From assembly GCA_033762315.1 (NCBI GenBank), contig JANRLS010000207.1, positions 1-64,000 on the forward strand: a stretch of 64,000 nt of DNA, in the 5' to 3' direction. The stretch is from CAYLLN01 sp033762315 (GTDB lineage: Bacteria > Planctomycetota > Planctomycetia > Pirellulales > Pirellulaceae). The translations under genes were made by a program, and so were the position numbers. The notes under the pieces are model-generated. The model was given only the letters and a program-made list of their open reading frames with translations, did not search any database and was not told the origin of the DNA. Positions 1-9,016 of the stretch are shown here, one piece after another. How positions within the stretch are numbered: the first letter of the stretch is position 1; each line of letters starts with the position of its first letter.

Positions 1-2
1 GC

Positions 3-1484
3 GCGGGGGAAAAGACTTTACTCGGCAAGCAGCGCGTCCGGGCCGACGAAGACGGCAAGCAGGTGGAAGTCGAGTTCGCCTTCACGCCGCAAGAGGTTGG
101 GCGATACCGCCTCGTCCTTTCCGCCGAGCCGCAGCCGGGCGAACTGGTCGTCAAAAACAACCGGCTCGACGCCTATTTGACGGTGCTCGAAGGGGGGTTG
201 CGGGTCCTCTATCTCGATGGAGAAAAGCGCTTCGAGCAGAAGTTTGTGCGGCGGGCGCTGAATGCCTCGCCGGATATCGAACTCGACGACCGGATCATCG
301 ACCGCCGCACACAGGGTTCCTGGCCCATCGACCTGGGACGCGACCTGACCGACGGAAAATACGACGTCTTCCTGCTCGGAGATCTCGACGCGCAGGCCCT
401 TGGCCCGGCCAACTTGACCGCGCTCGCAGCCGCCGTGGGCAAAGGGAAGGGGCTGGCCATGATTGGAGGCCGGGCGAGCTTTGGCCGCGGTCACTATTTG
501 GGCACGCCGCTAGGCAACGTGCTTCCCATCGAGATCAATCCGCTGGAGGGGGCGAACTTCACCACCCGCGAAGCCGAGGATGAGTTTTTCCTGCCGGGCC
601 CGCTGCCGATGATCCCGACTGGGTCGCATCCGATTACCCGCCTGGCCTCCGATGCCGAGAATGCCGCGGTTTGGAGGGCCTTGCCCCCGCTGGCGTGGGC
701 CAATAAGTTCCTCCGCACCAAAGCGAACATGCCCGGCCTCAAGGTGCTGCTCGAAAGTTCCGCCGGCCAGCCGCTGCTCGTCAGTGGCGAGTTTGGCCAG
801 GGGCGGGTCGCGGGGTTCGCCGGCGAATCGACCTACTTGTGGCCCTTGCATGGGCACGAACGCGAGCACAAACGCTTTTGGCGGCAACTGGTGCTGTGGT
901 TGGCGCGGCGCGACGACTTGGAGCGTAACGATGTTTGGATCAAGCTCGACCAACGGCGCGTCAATCCAGGGACCAAAATCCAAATCACCGCCGGCGCGCG
1001 AACCGCCGCCGGCGATCCGCTGACCGACGTGCAATTCTCCACGCGGCTGATCCATCCCGATGGCCGCCAAGAGCCGCTGCGGCTGGCCAGCGACGGCACC
1101 CACTTCGCCGGGCAGGTGACGCCCCGCGCGCCCGGCGACTACGCCATCGAGACGGTTGCCTCGGCCGGTGGCCGGCAAATCGGCACCGCCCGCGCGGAGT
1201 TTCTGGTGTTTGACCGGGACGTGGAACTCTCGAACCCGGCGGCCGATCCCGACCTGATGGCCTCGCTGGCCGCCTGGACCAAAGCCGAGGGGGGCCGGGC
1301 GGTCGCCGCCGAAGAACTTCCCGCTCTATTACAGTCGCTGGTCGATCAGCCGCCGGAATACGAAGTGCGCGAGCTGCGCTGGACGCTCGCCGGCACCGCG
1401 CTCGATGCCTGGGTCTTTTTCCTGACGCTGACCAGCGTGCTCGCGGTCGAATGGTGGCTGCGGAAAAAGTGGGGATTGGTGTAG
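3..1484 (+). CDS. GATase-like/VWA-type membrane protein, 3' part (5' end outside window)
   Basis: The reading frame is open to the first base, so the gene starts upstream; 493 residues are visible. It shows Ig-like beta-rich stretches (a CARDB-like start, then a later one near 950-1210) around a putative glutamine-amidotransferase-like region, with a glycine-rich 'MIGGRASFGRGHY' segment (about 460-510) and a 'SGEFGQGRVAGFAGES' stretch (about 782-831). One membrane helix lies near the C-terminus (about 1396-1465), followed by a basic tail. In Planctomycetes such proteins usually sit in MoxR-ATPase/DUF58/VWA operons and face the periplasm. The circumsporozoite-like giant at 15140 belongs to the same kind of operon but here lies 13 kb away. 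No catalytic triad was assigned. Family call good, role unknown. Confidence 0.75.
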   Translation, partial: AGEKTLLGKQRVRADEDGKQVEVEFAFTPQEVGRYRLVLSAEPQPGELVVKNNRLDAYLTVLEGGLRVLYLDGEKRFEQKFVRRALNASPDIELDDRIIDRRTQGSWPIDLGRDLTDGKYDVFLLGDLDAQALGPANLTALAAAVGKGKGLAMIGGRASFGRGHYLGTPLGNVLPIEINPLEGANFTTREAEDEFFLPGPLPMIPTGSHPITRLASDAENAAVWRALPPLAWANKFLRTKANMPGLKVLLESSAGQPLLVSGEFGQGRVAGFAGESTYLWPLHGHEREHKRFWRQLVLWLARRDDLERNDVWIKLDQRRVNPGTKIQITAGARTAAGDPLTDVQFSTRLIHPDGRQEPLRLASDGTHFAGQVTPRAPGDYAIETVASAGGRQIGTARAEFLVFDRDVELSNPAADPDLMASLAAWTKAEGGRAVAAEELPALLQSLVDQPPEYEVRELRWTLAGTALDAWVFFLTLTSVLAVEWWLRKKWGLV

Positions 1485-1511
1485 CGTCGCCATTCGCCCT
1501 ACAATTCGCCT

Positions 1512-2786
1512 ATGAAACTCGCATCGGGTACGACGTTTGTCGTGGGTGGCACTTTGATCGATGGCACCGGAAGGCCGCCGATTTCCGATGGCGCGGTGGT
1601 CATCCAAGACGGCTGCATCGTCTATGCCGGCCCGGCAGCTAACGCGCCGCAGGTTCCGCCGAGTGCCCAGCGAATCGACGCTCGCGGCGGGACCATTCTG
1701 CCGGGGCTCGTCGAGGCTCATTTTCATCCGACGTATTTCAACGTCGCCGCCCTCGAAGACCTGGACATCAAATACCCGGTCGAATACGTCACCTTGCTCG
1801 CGGCGGCCAACGCCAAGCTGGCGCTCGAATGCGGCTACACCGCGGCCCGCAGCGGCGGCAGCCTCTTCAACATCGATTTTTGGCTGAAAAAAGCGATTGA
1901 AAGCGACTTGCTCCCTGGCCCACGGATGACCGCCAGCGGGCGCGAAATCTGCGGTGTCGGCGGCCTGATGGATTGGAATCCCGACTTCCGCAAGATTGGC
2001 ATGGAGGGGCTGGTGCTCTTGGTGAATGGCCCCGACGAAGCTCGCGCGGCGGTCCGCAAGCTGGTGAAGGATGGCGTCGAATGGGTGAAGACCTATCCCA
2101 CCGGCGACGCTGCCGCTCCCGACGCGAATGACCACCACACCCTGTGCATGACGTTTGACGAAATGCATGCGGTGGTTCAGACGGCTCACAACCACGGCTT
2201 GAAAGTGACCGGCCACTGCCGGGCGACCGAGGGAATCAAGAACGCCCTGCGGGCCGGTTACGACGCCATCGAGCACGGCACCTTCATGGACGACGAAGCG
2301 CTCGACCTGCTCCTGGCCCGCGATGTGCCGTGCGTTCCCGCCCTCTACTTCGAGCAGGCGAGCATCGAATTCGGGCCGCAATTCGGCATGTCGGCTCGCG
2401 TCATCGCGGGGCACCAAGAAACGCTCGAAGGCGGTGCCGAAAGTGCCCGCCGCATCCTGCGGGCCGGCGGCCGGCTGGGGATGGGGGGCGACTACGGCTT
2501 TGCCTGGAACCCGCACGGCGACTACGCGAAGGAACTGGAGTTTTTCGTCAAGTTTGTCGGCTTCAGCCCGCTGGAGACGATCATGTGCGCCACCAAGACC
2601 GGCGCCGAGATCATGGGGCGCGGCCACGACCTCGGCACGCTAGAACCCGGCAAGCTGGCCGACATTCTCGTCGTTGATGGGGACGTCCTCGCCGGCATCG
2701 CCCTGCTCCAGCACCGCGAGCGGTTCATCGCCGTGATGCAGGGGGGCGTGATTAAAGCGGGACGATGCGCCAACCAATGCGGTTAG
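1512..2786 (+). CDS. Amidohydrolase family protein (imidazolonepropionase/prolidase-like)
   Basis: A 424-residue metal-dependent hydrolase of the amidohydrolase superfamily. It has the N-terminal beta-sandwich start 'GGTLIDGTGRPPISDGAVV', then the metal-binding H-x-H (H70, H72) in 'GLVEAHFHPT'. Further metal ligands are likely in 'VTGHCRATEG', 'YDAIEHGTF' and the aspartate of 'GMGGDYGF'. The C-terminus has the usual 'GTLEPGKLADILVVDGD' segment. No signal peptide is visible, so it is probably cytoplasmic. Substrate is not predictable; relatives act on Xaa-Pro dipeptides, imidazolonepropionate or cyclic amides. The gene starts 27 bases after the upstream gene and converges on the kinase gene at 2811 with a 24-base gap. 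Confidence 0.85.
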   Translation: MKLASGTTFVVGGTLIDGTGRPPISDGAVVIQDGCIVYAGPAANAPQVPPSAQRIDARGGTILPGLVEAHFHPTYFNVAALEDLDIKYPVEYVTLLAAANAKLALECGYTAARSGGSLFNIDFWLKKAIESDLLPGPRMTASGREICGVGGLMDWNPDFRKIGMEGLVLLVNGPDEARAAVRKLVKDGVEWVKTYPTGDAAAPDANDHHTLCMTFDEMHAVVQTAHNHGLKVTGHCRATEGIKNALRAGYDAIEHGTFMDDEALDLLLARDVPCVPALYFEQASIEFGPQFGMSARVIAGHQETLEGGAESARRILRAGGRLGMGGDYGFAWNPHGDYAKELEFFVKFVGFSPLETIMCATKTGAEIMGRGHDLGTLEPGKLADILVVDGDVLAGIALLQHRERFIAVMQGGVIKAGRCANQCG

Positions 2787-2810
2787 CGAATGGAAGACCG
2801 GCCGCTCGGC

Positions 2811-5237
2811 TCAAGGCACCGGCTTGGTCGTAAACTCGTCCAATTGAGCGCGAAGTTTGTTCGATTCGCTGACCAGCGTCTGATATTCCATGTTGAGGGG
2901 AATTCGCCGTTTGGCAGCGGCGTCCACGGCATCCTGCAGCTTTGGCAATTCGGCCTCGGCCGCGGTTAGGGCTGCCTGAAGCGCGCGAATTTCCGTGGTC
3001 ATGTTGGCGATTGAGGTTTCATGGCCCCTCACGCGCGAATCCCGTACCCGCAAATCCTTGAGCGCCGTGGCGAGGCAATCGATTTCATTCTTGAGCAGCT
3101 TGAGAACCTCGGGATACAGCGGCGTGGGGGTTAGCTCCCCCGGCACCGTGAATTGCTTGTCCTCGTACCATTCGGTGCGCTGCTCCAGCTCCTTGCTGAG
3201 CGCAGCCTCGGTTGCGGCAGCCGATGCGGCGCGGGGAATCGCCTCGTCGAGCGACTTGGTATTTCGCCGGATCGGATCGAAGAATTGCAATTTTCCCGCC
3301 TGGCTGGCATGGTGGTGCATGGCGACCTCGTACAGTCTGGCGTTGAGTTCGCGAGCCAGAAATTCCTTAAGCTCGCTAGTCGTCACCATGAAGGCTTGTT
3401 GGAGGACGGTCAACTTCTGCTTTTCGCGGGCCAGTTCCAGCTCGCGCGCACTTTTGTCGGCTTTTTTGGTTGCCAGTGCGCCGCGGTGATCTTGGAGTTC
3501 CTTGTCGCATTGCTCCAGCTTGAGTCGCGCCTGCTCGACTTGCGGCGTAAGAGCTTCAAACATCGCTTGCCAGTCAGCCCGCTCTTCGGCCGTTGCCGCC
3601 ATCGGCGGGGGTACTGGCGGGGTTGACCGATTGCCGGTTTCGCTCGGCACCTCGGGTTTGGCTGGAGAAGGAACGGGGCCAGGCTCGGATGGAACGGGCG
3701 GCCCGGGAGTTGGCTCGGACGCCGGCTCCGGGCTCGTTCCGGGAGTCATGGGCGATGTTGGATTGCCCTCGGGCTGCTCAGGAACCACCTCCTCGTTGTC
3801 GGGCACCTTGGCCAACGGTCGATCGGCGAACTGTTGTTGCCAGATCCAGAATCCGGCCAGGATCACGAACAAAACCGCCCCCGCCGATGCCGAGACCGCG
3901 CCCCAATTGACTTTAATCGTGGGGCGTTTGACGACCGGTCTGGGAACCTCGATCGCCATCGTATCGGGCGCTGGCGCGCAGCGAATCGTCTCTTGGCGAG
4001 CGATTTCGCCCCCGATTTGAGCCGCGAGTGGAGAGACGCCACCAACCTCGGTTGCCATTTCGCCGATGGACCGGGCGAGATGGTATTTAGCGCCGGCCGA
4101 GGCACCTGAGGCAAACGCCAACGACGGTGCCGCGAGCGAGGGTCCAGATTGGCCGCTCCCCGACGGGCCAACGCCGACTGCGGCGGCGGCAGCGCACGAA
4201 ATGCGAACCTCTTCCAAATCGGCAATCAGCTCCGTCATCGACTGGAAGCGATTGACCGCCAATTTTGCGACCATCTTTTTCAGGAGTGCGTCCAGTTGCT
4301 TTGTCTCTTGGCCCGCCGAGCCCGCCATGTGCTTGGCCAGTGACGGAATCGGCTCCGAGCGCTGCGCCAGCAGCTTTTCGAGGATCGTCTCGCCGGCATA
4401 CATCACTTGGCCGGTAAGGAAGAACCAGAGTGTTGCGCCGAGCGAATAGATGTCGGCCCGGTGGTCGGCGTATTTCGCATTCAGGGCCTGCTCAGGGGCC
4501 ATGAAATCGATCGTCCCCATGATTTGGCCCGCGCCCGTCAAATCGGTGCGCGTGGCGAATTCGTCTCCCGCCTTGCCGACGCGGGCCAGGCCCAGGTCGA
4601 GTACCTTGATGGTCCCGTGGTCGCTCAGCAGCAGATTCGCGGGCTTGATGTCGCGATGCACAATCCCTTGGCCGTGGGCATACTCTAGCCCGCGGGCCGC
4701 CTGCAGGACGTAGCCGAGAGCCTGCTCGGCCGAAAGCGGACCGCCGCGCCGCACGAGCGAATCCATGTCCGATCCAGAAACAAACTCCATCACCAGGAAG
4801 TGCGTGCCCCGCGATTCGCCGGCGTCGTGCGCGGTCACGACGTTCGGATGACTCAGCCGGGCGACCGCCTGCACCTCGCGCTGAAAGCGCTTGATCGCGT
4901 CTCTATCGCCCAAGCAATCGGCACCCATCACCTTGAGCGCCACCAGCCGCTGCATCCGCCGATGCTGCGCCTTGAACACCACCCCCATCCCACCTTCGCC
5001 GAGCTTTTGGAGGAGGAGGTAACTGCCCAGCAGCAGGTTCGGCCCTTTACCCTTGAGAATTTGCTGCGCCTGAAACGTGGTGAGCTTGTTTTGCCCCACC
5101 AGATAAAGGGCCAAGGCTTCGGCATCCTTGAAACCCTGCTCGGCGGGGAGGTTGGACAGGAGCGCCCGTAGTTCGTCGGCCGACAGCAATTCCAGGCTGA
5201 CAACCTGATCCGCGAATTGCGTGAGCGAGACCGGCAT
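2811..5237 (-). CDS. Transmembrane serine/threonine protein kinase with C-terminal coiled coil
   Basis: An 808-residue Hanks-type kinase. Residues 1-70 are the N-terminal extension common in planctomycete kinases. The kinase domain is about 72-345: glycine loop 'LGEGGMGVVFKA', K102 in VALKV, HRD at 194-196 with N201, DLG at 214-216 and APE at 248-250, so it looks catalytically complete. An Ala/Gly/Ser linker follows, then one membrane helix (about 447-467), a long Pro/Glu/Ser-rich spacer (about 478-550) and a charged, probably coiled-coil domain to the end. The predicted topology puts the kinase in the cytoplasm and the coiled coil outside. The ligand is unknown. Contrast with the pseudokinase at 51087. 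Confidence 0.9.
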   Translation of the reverse strand: MPVSLTQFADQVVSLELLSADELRALLSNLPAEQGFKDAEALALYLVGQNKLTTFQAQQILKGKGPNLLLGSYLLLQKLGEGGMGVVFKAQHRRMQRLVALKVMGADCLGDRDAIKRFQREVQAVARLSHPNVVTAHDAGESRGTHFLVMEFVSGSDMDSLVRRGGPLSAEQALGYVLQAARGLEYAHGQGIVHRDIKPANLLLSDHGTIKVLDLGLARVGKAGDEFATRTDLTGAGQIMGTIDFMAPEQALNAKYADHRADIYSLGATLWFFLTGQVMYAGETILEKLLAQRSEPIPSLAKHMAGSAGQETKQLDALLKKMVAKLAVNRFQSMTELIADLEEVRISCAAAAAVGVGPSGSGQSGPSLAAPSLAFASGASAGAKYHLARSIGEMATEVGGVSPLAAQIGGEIARQETIRCAPAPDTMAIEVPRPVVKRPTIKVNWGAVSASAGAVLFVILAGFWIWQQQFADRPLAKVPDNEEVVPEQPEGNPTSPMTPGTSPEPASEPTPGPPVPSEPGPVPSPAKPEVPSETGNRSTPPVPPPMAATAEERADWQAMFEALTPQVEQARLKLEQCDKELQDHRGALATKKADKSARELELAREKQKLTVLQQAFMVTTSELKEFLARELNARLYEVAMHHHASQAGKLQFFDPIRRNTKSLDEAIPRAASAAATEAALSKELEQRTEWYEDKQFTVPGELTPTPLYPEVLKLLKNEIDCLATALKDLRVRDSRVRGHETSIANMTTEIRALQAALTAAEAELPKLQDAVDAAAKRRIPLNMEYQTLVSESNKLRAQLDEFTTKPVP

Positions 5238-5428
5238 GGGACTATTCCTGGGTGGGATAGTCTAGCCCTATCGAGCGGGCAGTGTCCATCAGGAATTGGC
5301 TGTCCTGAACGGGCAGACAACAACCACACCGACATCGCGGTTCTGTAGTGCCGCGAGCGGCTCACGATAGTGATGCAAGGAGGCATCCCCAAAGCGGGTG
5401 CATGCTTGGGCTCGGCGCGCGTTGCGCG

Positions 5429-7006
5429 CTAGTACTCGGCTGGACCGGCAACGCCCCCCGTGAACTCTTCTCCCTTGGGGTGATGGCCGCGAAGGTCGAT
5501 GGCCTGATAGCCGCCCGTCAATTGGAAATAGACGAACAGGATGCCAAAGCCGATGGCCATCGAGAACGGCACGAGCGCCGTCCACTTGAGGGCCATGCGT
5601 CCGCCATAGAGCCGAGCCGCAGTGATCAGCGGCTTGTCTTCGGCAGCGTGCGGCCGGGCCGCCTCCCACCAGGCGGAAAGGGTCGCCAGGTTTTTGTCGT
5701 CGCTGAGCGACTTCCCTTCCTTCTCCAGGTTCGCGATGCGCTTGTTGAGATCGGCCTCGCCGTCCTTTTCGGTCAGCAGCGCTACCTTCGCCCCGTCTAG
5801 ACCGCGAATGGCCGGCAGGAACGGCAGATACGAAATGCCCGAAGCCTGGGCTACCTCAAAACGCGCGGCGACCTCAGGCGCCTCGGCATTGAGTTGTCGC
5901 GAGGCGAAGAAATCTTGCTTGTAGCCGATGACCGGTCCCCCCAAGAGACCGGCCGACAACATGCCGATACCTCCCATTGCGCCCATCACCAGCGCGCCCC
6001 CCTTGGGAAAGCGTTCCCCCACGACGCCGAGAATCGTCGGCCACAGGAATGTTTTGCCGAGGGCATACACCGTTCCCGCGATGAGCACCGAGATGCCCGC
6101 CGCGCTGCCCAGCCAAAACAAACCTATACAGCCCAGAATTGAACTTCCAAGCAGCAAGCCCACCGGATTGACGCGCTCGACAATCGGTCCCGCGAAGAAC
6201 CGCAGGATGAACATCAGGCTGGAGGTGTAAATGAAGAGCAAAATGGCGTAGTTGCCAACCACGTTGTTCATGATGTTCGTAATCCAGCTATCGGTGCCGA
6301 GCTCGACGTAGCCGATCATGGCGTGCAGCAGAAGCAACAGCAGCAGCACGGGCGAAGCGAAGCAGCTGAGCATCTGTCCGAACGAAACGCCTGCCGCGCT
6401 CGCCTCGGAAACCGGGAAGGGCTCTTTGAGCACGATCAGTCCATAAATCACCGTGGGCACCAGAAACATCGCCATCGGAACTTCCCAGCGGAGATGGGTG
6501 ATGGTCGCGTCGCCGCCGCAGAAGAGATAAGCGAACACGCCGCCGAGAATCAGCCCACCTGGCCAGCCCGCGTGCAGGATGTTGAGATAGTGCGTCTTCT
6601 CCTTCGAGTACACCGTGGCAATGAGCGGATTGATGACCGACTCGCACACGCCATTGGCCACCGAGAACAAGAACATGCCCCAATAGAGACATTGGTAACA
6701 GGCGTCTTTGCCCAGGGCGTTGTAAATCGGCGTGGCGGCGAGGGTCAGTACCGCCGACAAGACATGCAGCACGAACGCCAAAATCAGCAGCGGCTTGTAC
6801 CCCACGCGGTCCACGACCAAGCTACAAAAAAGAATGACCACGCCGAATCCGACGAGGCCGCCGCCCGTGATGCCGCCGAGTTCCGACTTCGTAAAGCCGA
6901 ACTGCGCCCCCCAGTCTCCTAAGATGCCGCCGCGGATCGCGAAGCCGACCCCCGCGGCAATCAGGGTCATGAAACTGGCCACGAGGAGCGTGAAACGATT
7001 GTTCAT
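5429..7006 (-). CDS. MFS transporter
   Basis: A 525-residue major facilitator protein starting at the ATG at 7006 ('MNNRFTLLVASFMTL'). The open frame extends upstream to 7156, but that part is basic and not membrane-like. About 12 hydrophobic helices are visible. The order of features resembles sugar/proton-type MFS carriers. A hydrophilic insert of about 125 residues ('KQDFFASRQLNAEAPEVAAR' onward to about 'RPHAAEDKPLITAAR') precedes the last one or two helices; such inserts occur in planctomycete members. Substrate unknown. It lies convergent to nothing and is followed after 191 bases by the upstream end of the kinase gene on the same strand. Confidence 0.82.
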   Translation of the reverse strand: MNNRFTLLVASFMTLIAAGVGFAIRGGILGDWGAQFGFTKSELGGITGGGLVGFGVVILFCSLVVDRVGYKPLLILAFVLHVLSAVLTLAATPIYNALGKDACYQCLYWGMFLFSVANGVCESVINPLIATVYSKEKTHYLNILHAGWPGGLILGGVFAYLFCGGDATITHLRWEVPMAMFLVPTVIYGLIVLKEPFPVSEASAAGVSFGQMLSCFASPVLLLLLLLHAMIGYVELGTDSWITNIMNNVVGNYAILLFIYTSSLMFILRFFAGPIVERVNPVGLLLGSSILGCIGLFWLGSAAGISVLIAGTVYALGKTFLWPTILGVVGERFPKGGALVMGAMGGIGMLSAGLLGGPVIGYKQDFFASRQLNAEAPEVAARFEVAQASGISYLPFLPAIRGLDGAKVALLTEKDGEADLNKRIANLEKEGKSLSDDKNLATLSAWWEAARPHAAEDKPLITAARLYGGRMALKWTALVPFSMAIGFGILFVYFQLTGGYQAIDLRGHHPKGEEFTGGVAGPAEY

Positions 7007-7109
7007 AAATGGAAGGAGAGGTTGATGCGACCGCCGGATGCACGACAAAGCAAGCTGACGAGTATAGCCAGCACGCGGGGGTTGTAAACCGAATCCGCCA
7101 AAAGTCTTG

Positions 7110-7610
7110 CTACCGGGCGATTTGGGCCGGCTGCGTCCCGAACTGCTCCACCCCATCTCCCACCGCCAGCTTCCCCCCCGTCAGCACGCAGCAGCGCAGG
7201 CCGCCGCGATGCTTGAGCGCGACCTTGATGCCGGTATAGGTCCGCTTTTCGAGGTAGCCACACGGCTCGCACAGTTCCAGCCCTTTCAACACCACGGTGC
7301 CGACGCGAAACGTCTTGCCGACCAGGTCGTTCAGCGGCACCCCCTCTACGAGCAGGTTGCGGCGGGTTTCGAGGTGTTCAATCGCCAGGGCGTGCTCGTG
7401 GTTGGCCGCGTCGATGGCCTCGCGGGCGATCAACGTCACTTCGTTTTCGGGCTTGCGGCGGCCTTTGAATTGAGCCGCACCGATCCCCGCGCCGTACCGA
7501 TCGCCGACGATCCCCTCCCCGGCGACCACCTCGGCCGAAGAAACATTCTCCATCGGCCCCTTCGCCTCGCGGGCGATGGCAATCGCCAGTAGTTGGCCGT
7601 GAAAGGTCAT
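7110..7610 (-). CDS. MOSC domain-containing protein
   Basis: A 166-residue protein starting at the ATG at 7610. It matches the C-terminal domain of molybdenum-cofactor sulfurases (MOSC): 'GDRYGAG' near residue 37, 'EVTLIAREAI' about 57-66, 'RRNLLVEG' about 83-90, and the conserved cysteine region 'LELCEPCGYLEKRTYTGIK' about 111-129. MOSC domains bind a cysteine-held sulfur or molybdopterin and are used in metal-sulfur chemistry; stand-alone versions like this are often of unknown substrate. A longer open frame upstream to 8201 overlaps the DUF1559 gene antisense-frame and is not credible as coding. Confidence 0.85.
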   Translation of the reverse strand: MTFHGQLLAIAIAREAKGPMENVSSAEVVAGEGIVGDRYGAGIGAAQFKGRRKPENEVTLIAREAIDAANHEHALAIEHLETRRNLLVEGVPLNDLVGKTFRVGTVVLKGLELCEPCGYLEKRTYTGIKVALKHRGGLRCCVLTGGKLAVGDGVEQFGTQPAQIAR

Positions 7611-7753
7611 GTGGCCTCGGTTGGTGAAATCAGGGCGCGGGGCTGGTGGAAAGACGCGGCAATCAGGGGATTGGGAAGCGGAATGATTCCCTTGCTGATG
7701 CGGCGGGTTGGTGTGGCAAGGAGGATCCTCGCTGGCGCGGCGGGCTCGCGGAA

Positions 7754-8794
7754 TCAGGGGGCTTGAGCGGAGCTGCCGTCGTTGCGGGCACCGAGTTGGC
7801 GGTAGAGCGTGGTGTTGATCGTGTTGGGGAGAAAGCGGACCGAGCCATCCACCAAGACGAACTGAGCACCGCCGGGATGGTAGCTGCCAAACGAGTAGTC
7901 GGAATAGTCGGGATTGCCGGTCCCTTGCGGGCGGCTGTTGAGATACGGATTCACATCGACCAACCGCAGGTGGCCCCCCAGTCGATCGCAGCCCCCGTCG
8001 TTGTTGCCGCCGGCCCAAAGGGGCAACATGCCCCCGTTGATTTTCGACGGCGAAACATTCTGGCTTTTGCCGATTTCGCCGACCATCAGCGTGCTGCTGG
8101 TGCCGTCGATCATGTCGGCGAGGCGCGTTGGCTGGGTATTGACGTTGTTGGCGTCGTTGATGAGGACGCCGTTTTGCACGGTGGCGGCCGGCGTTCCGCA
8201 CGCAAAGGTGGACATGGCGACCACTTCGTTCCCCATGTTGCCGACATAGTGCGAAACCCCCAGGCCATCGTTATCGAACTTGGGAATCGGGTTGCTGGGG
8301 CACAGATATTGCGGCAGCGATATTTTCAGCAGGGGCTGCATTTGTGGGCAGTCGAGGTTCCAAGGCTGGCCCGGCTCGGGGGGCCAGGTGGTCCAGCTAT
8401 CGACGTTCGGATGGCCGAGCCAGCGCTGGCGGAGCATCGTGGCCGGGGGATTGGTGCCGGCGGGAGGCGCTTGGGCAAAGACCTGGTCGATCTGGTCAGC
8501 GAGGGGCTTCTGCTCGAGATACGGCAGGATGCAAACGCTCCAGCCCATCGCATCGCCGTTGTCATCGACCATGCCCGGCGGAAAGTTGTGATGGGTGTCG
8601 TGGAAGTTTTGCAGGGCCAAGCCAAACTGCTTCAGCTTGTTGGCGCACTGGGTGCGGCGGGCCGCCTCGCGTGCCGATTGCACGGCCGGCAAGAGGAGCG
8701 CGACGAGCACGCCAATAATGGCAATGACAACCAAGAGCTCGACAAGCGTAAAGCCGCGGCGCGCGCGGCGACGAACAGGGAGAGGGAGAAGCAT
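7754..8794 (-). CDS. DUF1559 pseudopilin-like protein
   Basis: A 346-residue protein of the DUF1559 family, which is massively expanded in Planctomycetes. It begins with a type IV prepilin signal: a basic leader, then 'RRGFTLVELLVVIAIIGVLV' (cleavage expected before F, with E at +5), then a hydrophobic helix and 'ALLLPAVQSAREAARR'. The C-terminal part contains the family hallmark 'FVLVDGSVRFLPNTIN'. Probably exported by a type II secretion/pilus-type machinery and processed by a prepilin peptidase; the function of the family is not established. It is divergent from the hydrolase gene at 9017 with a 222-base gap. Confidence 0.93.
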   Translation of the reverse strand: MLLPLPVRRRARRGFTLVELLVVIAIIGVLVALLLPAVQSAREAARRTQCANKLKQFGLALQNFHDTHHNFPPGMVDDNGDAMGWSVCILPYLEQKPLADQIDQVFAQAPPAGTNPPATMLRQRWLGHPNVDSWTTWPPEPGQPWNLDCPQMQPLLKISLPQYLCPSNPIPKFDNDGLGVSHYVGNMGNEVVAMSTFACGTPAATVQNGVLINDANNVNTQPTRLADMIDGTSSTLMVGEIGKSQNVSPSKINGGMLPLWAGGNNDGGCDRLGGHLRLVDVNPYLNSRPQGTGNPDYSDYSFGSYHPGGAQFVLVDGSVRFLPNTINTTLYRQLGARNDGSSAQAP

Positions 8795-9016
8795 CAGAGG
8801 ACCAGATGAAGAGGAAATGAGAACCCCAGCGGCGAAGCCGGAATTCTAGCCAATTTCGCCAAAAATTACAGCGCCGCGGTTGACAAGCAGGCAAACTGCG
8901 GAAAATCGCAGCGGATTTGATCGCCCAGCCCACCGGCGATGGAGGTTGATCGGCTGGCGCGCTATATTCGCGGGTGGTTTTGGCCCAGTGCATCGCCTTT
9001 CTCCCCGGATCCCCCC

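Noticed and set aside
1329..2627. 432-residue minus-strand open frame across the amidohydrolase
   Set aside because: Antisense shadow of a well supported gene; no domain recognisable.
7611..8201. Upstream extension of the MOSC frame to 363 residues
   Set aside because: The extension is Arg/Pro-rich, overlaps the DUF1559 gene on the same strand in another frame and has no fold signal.
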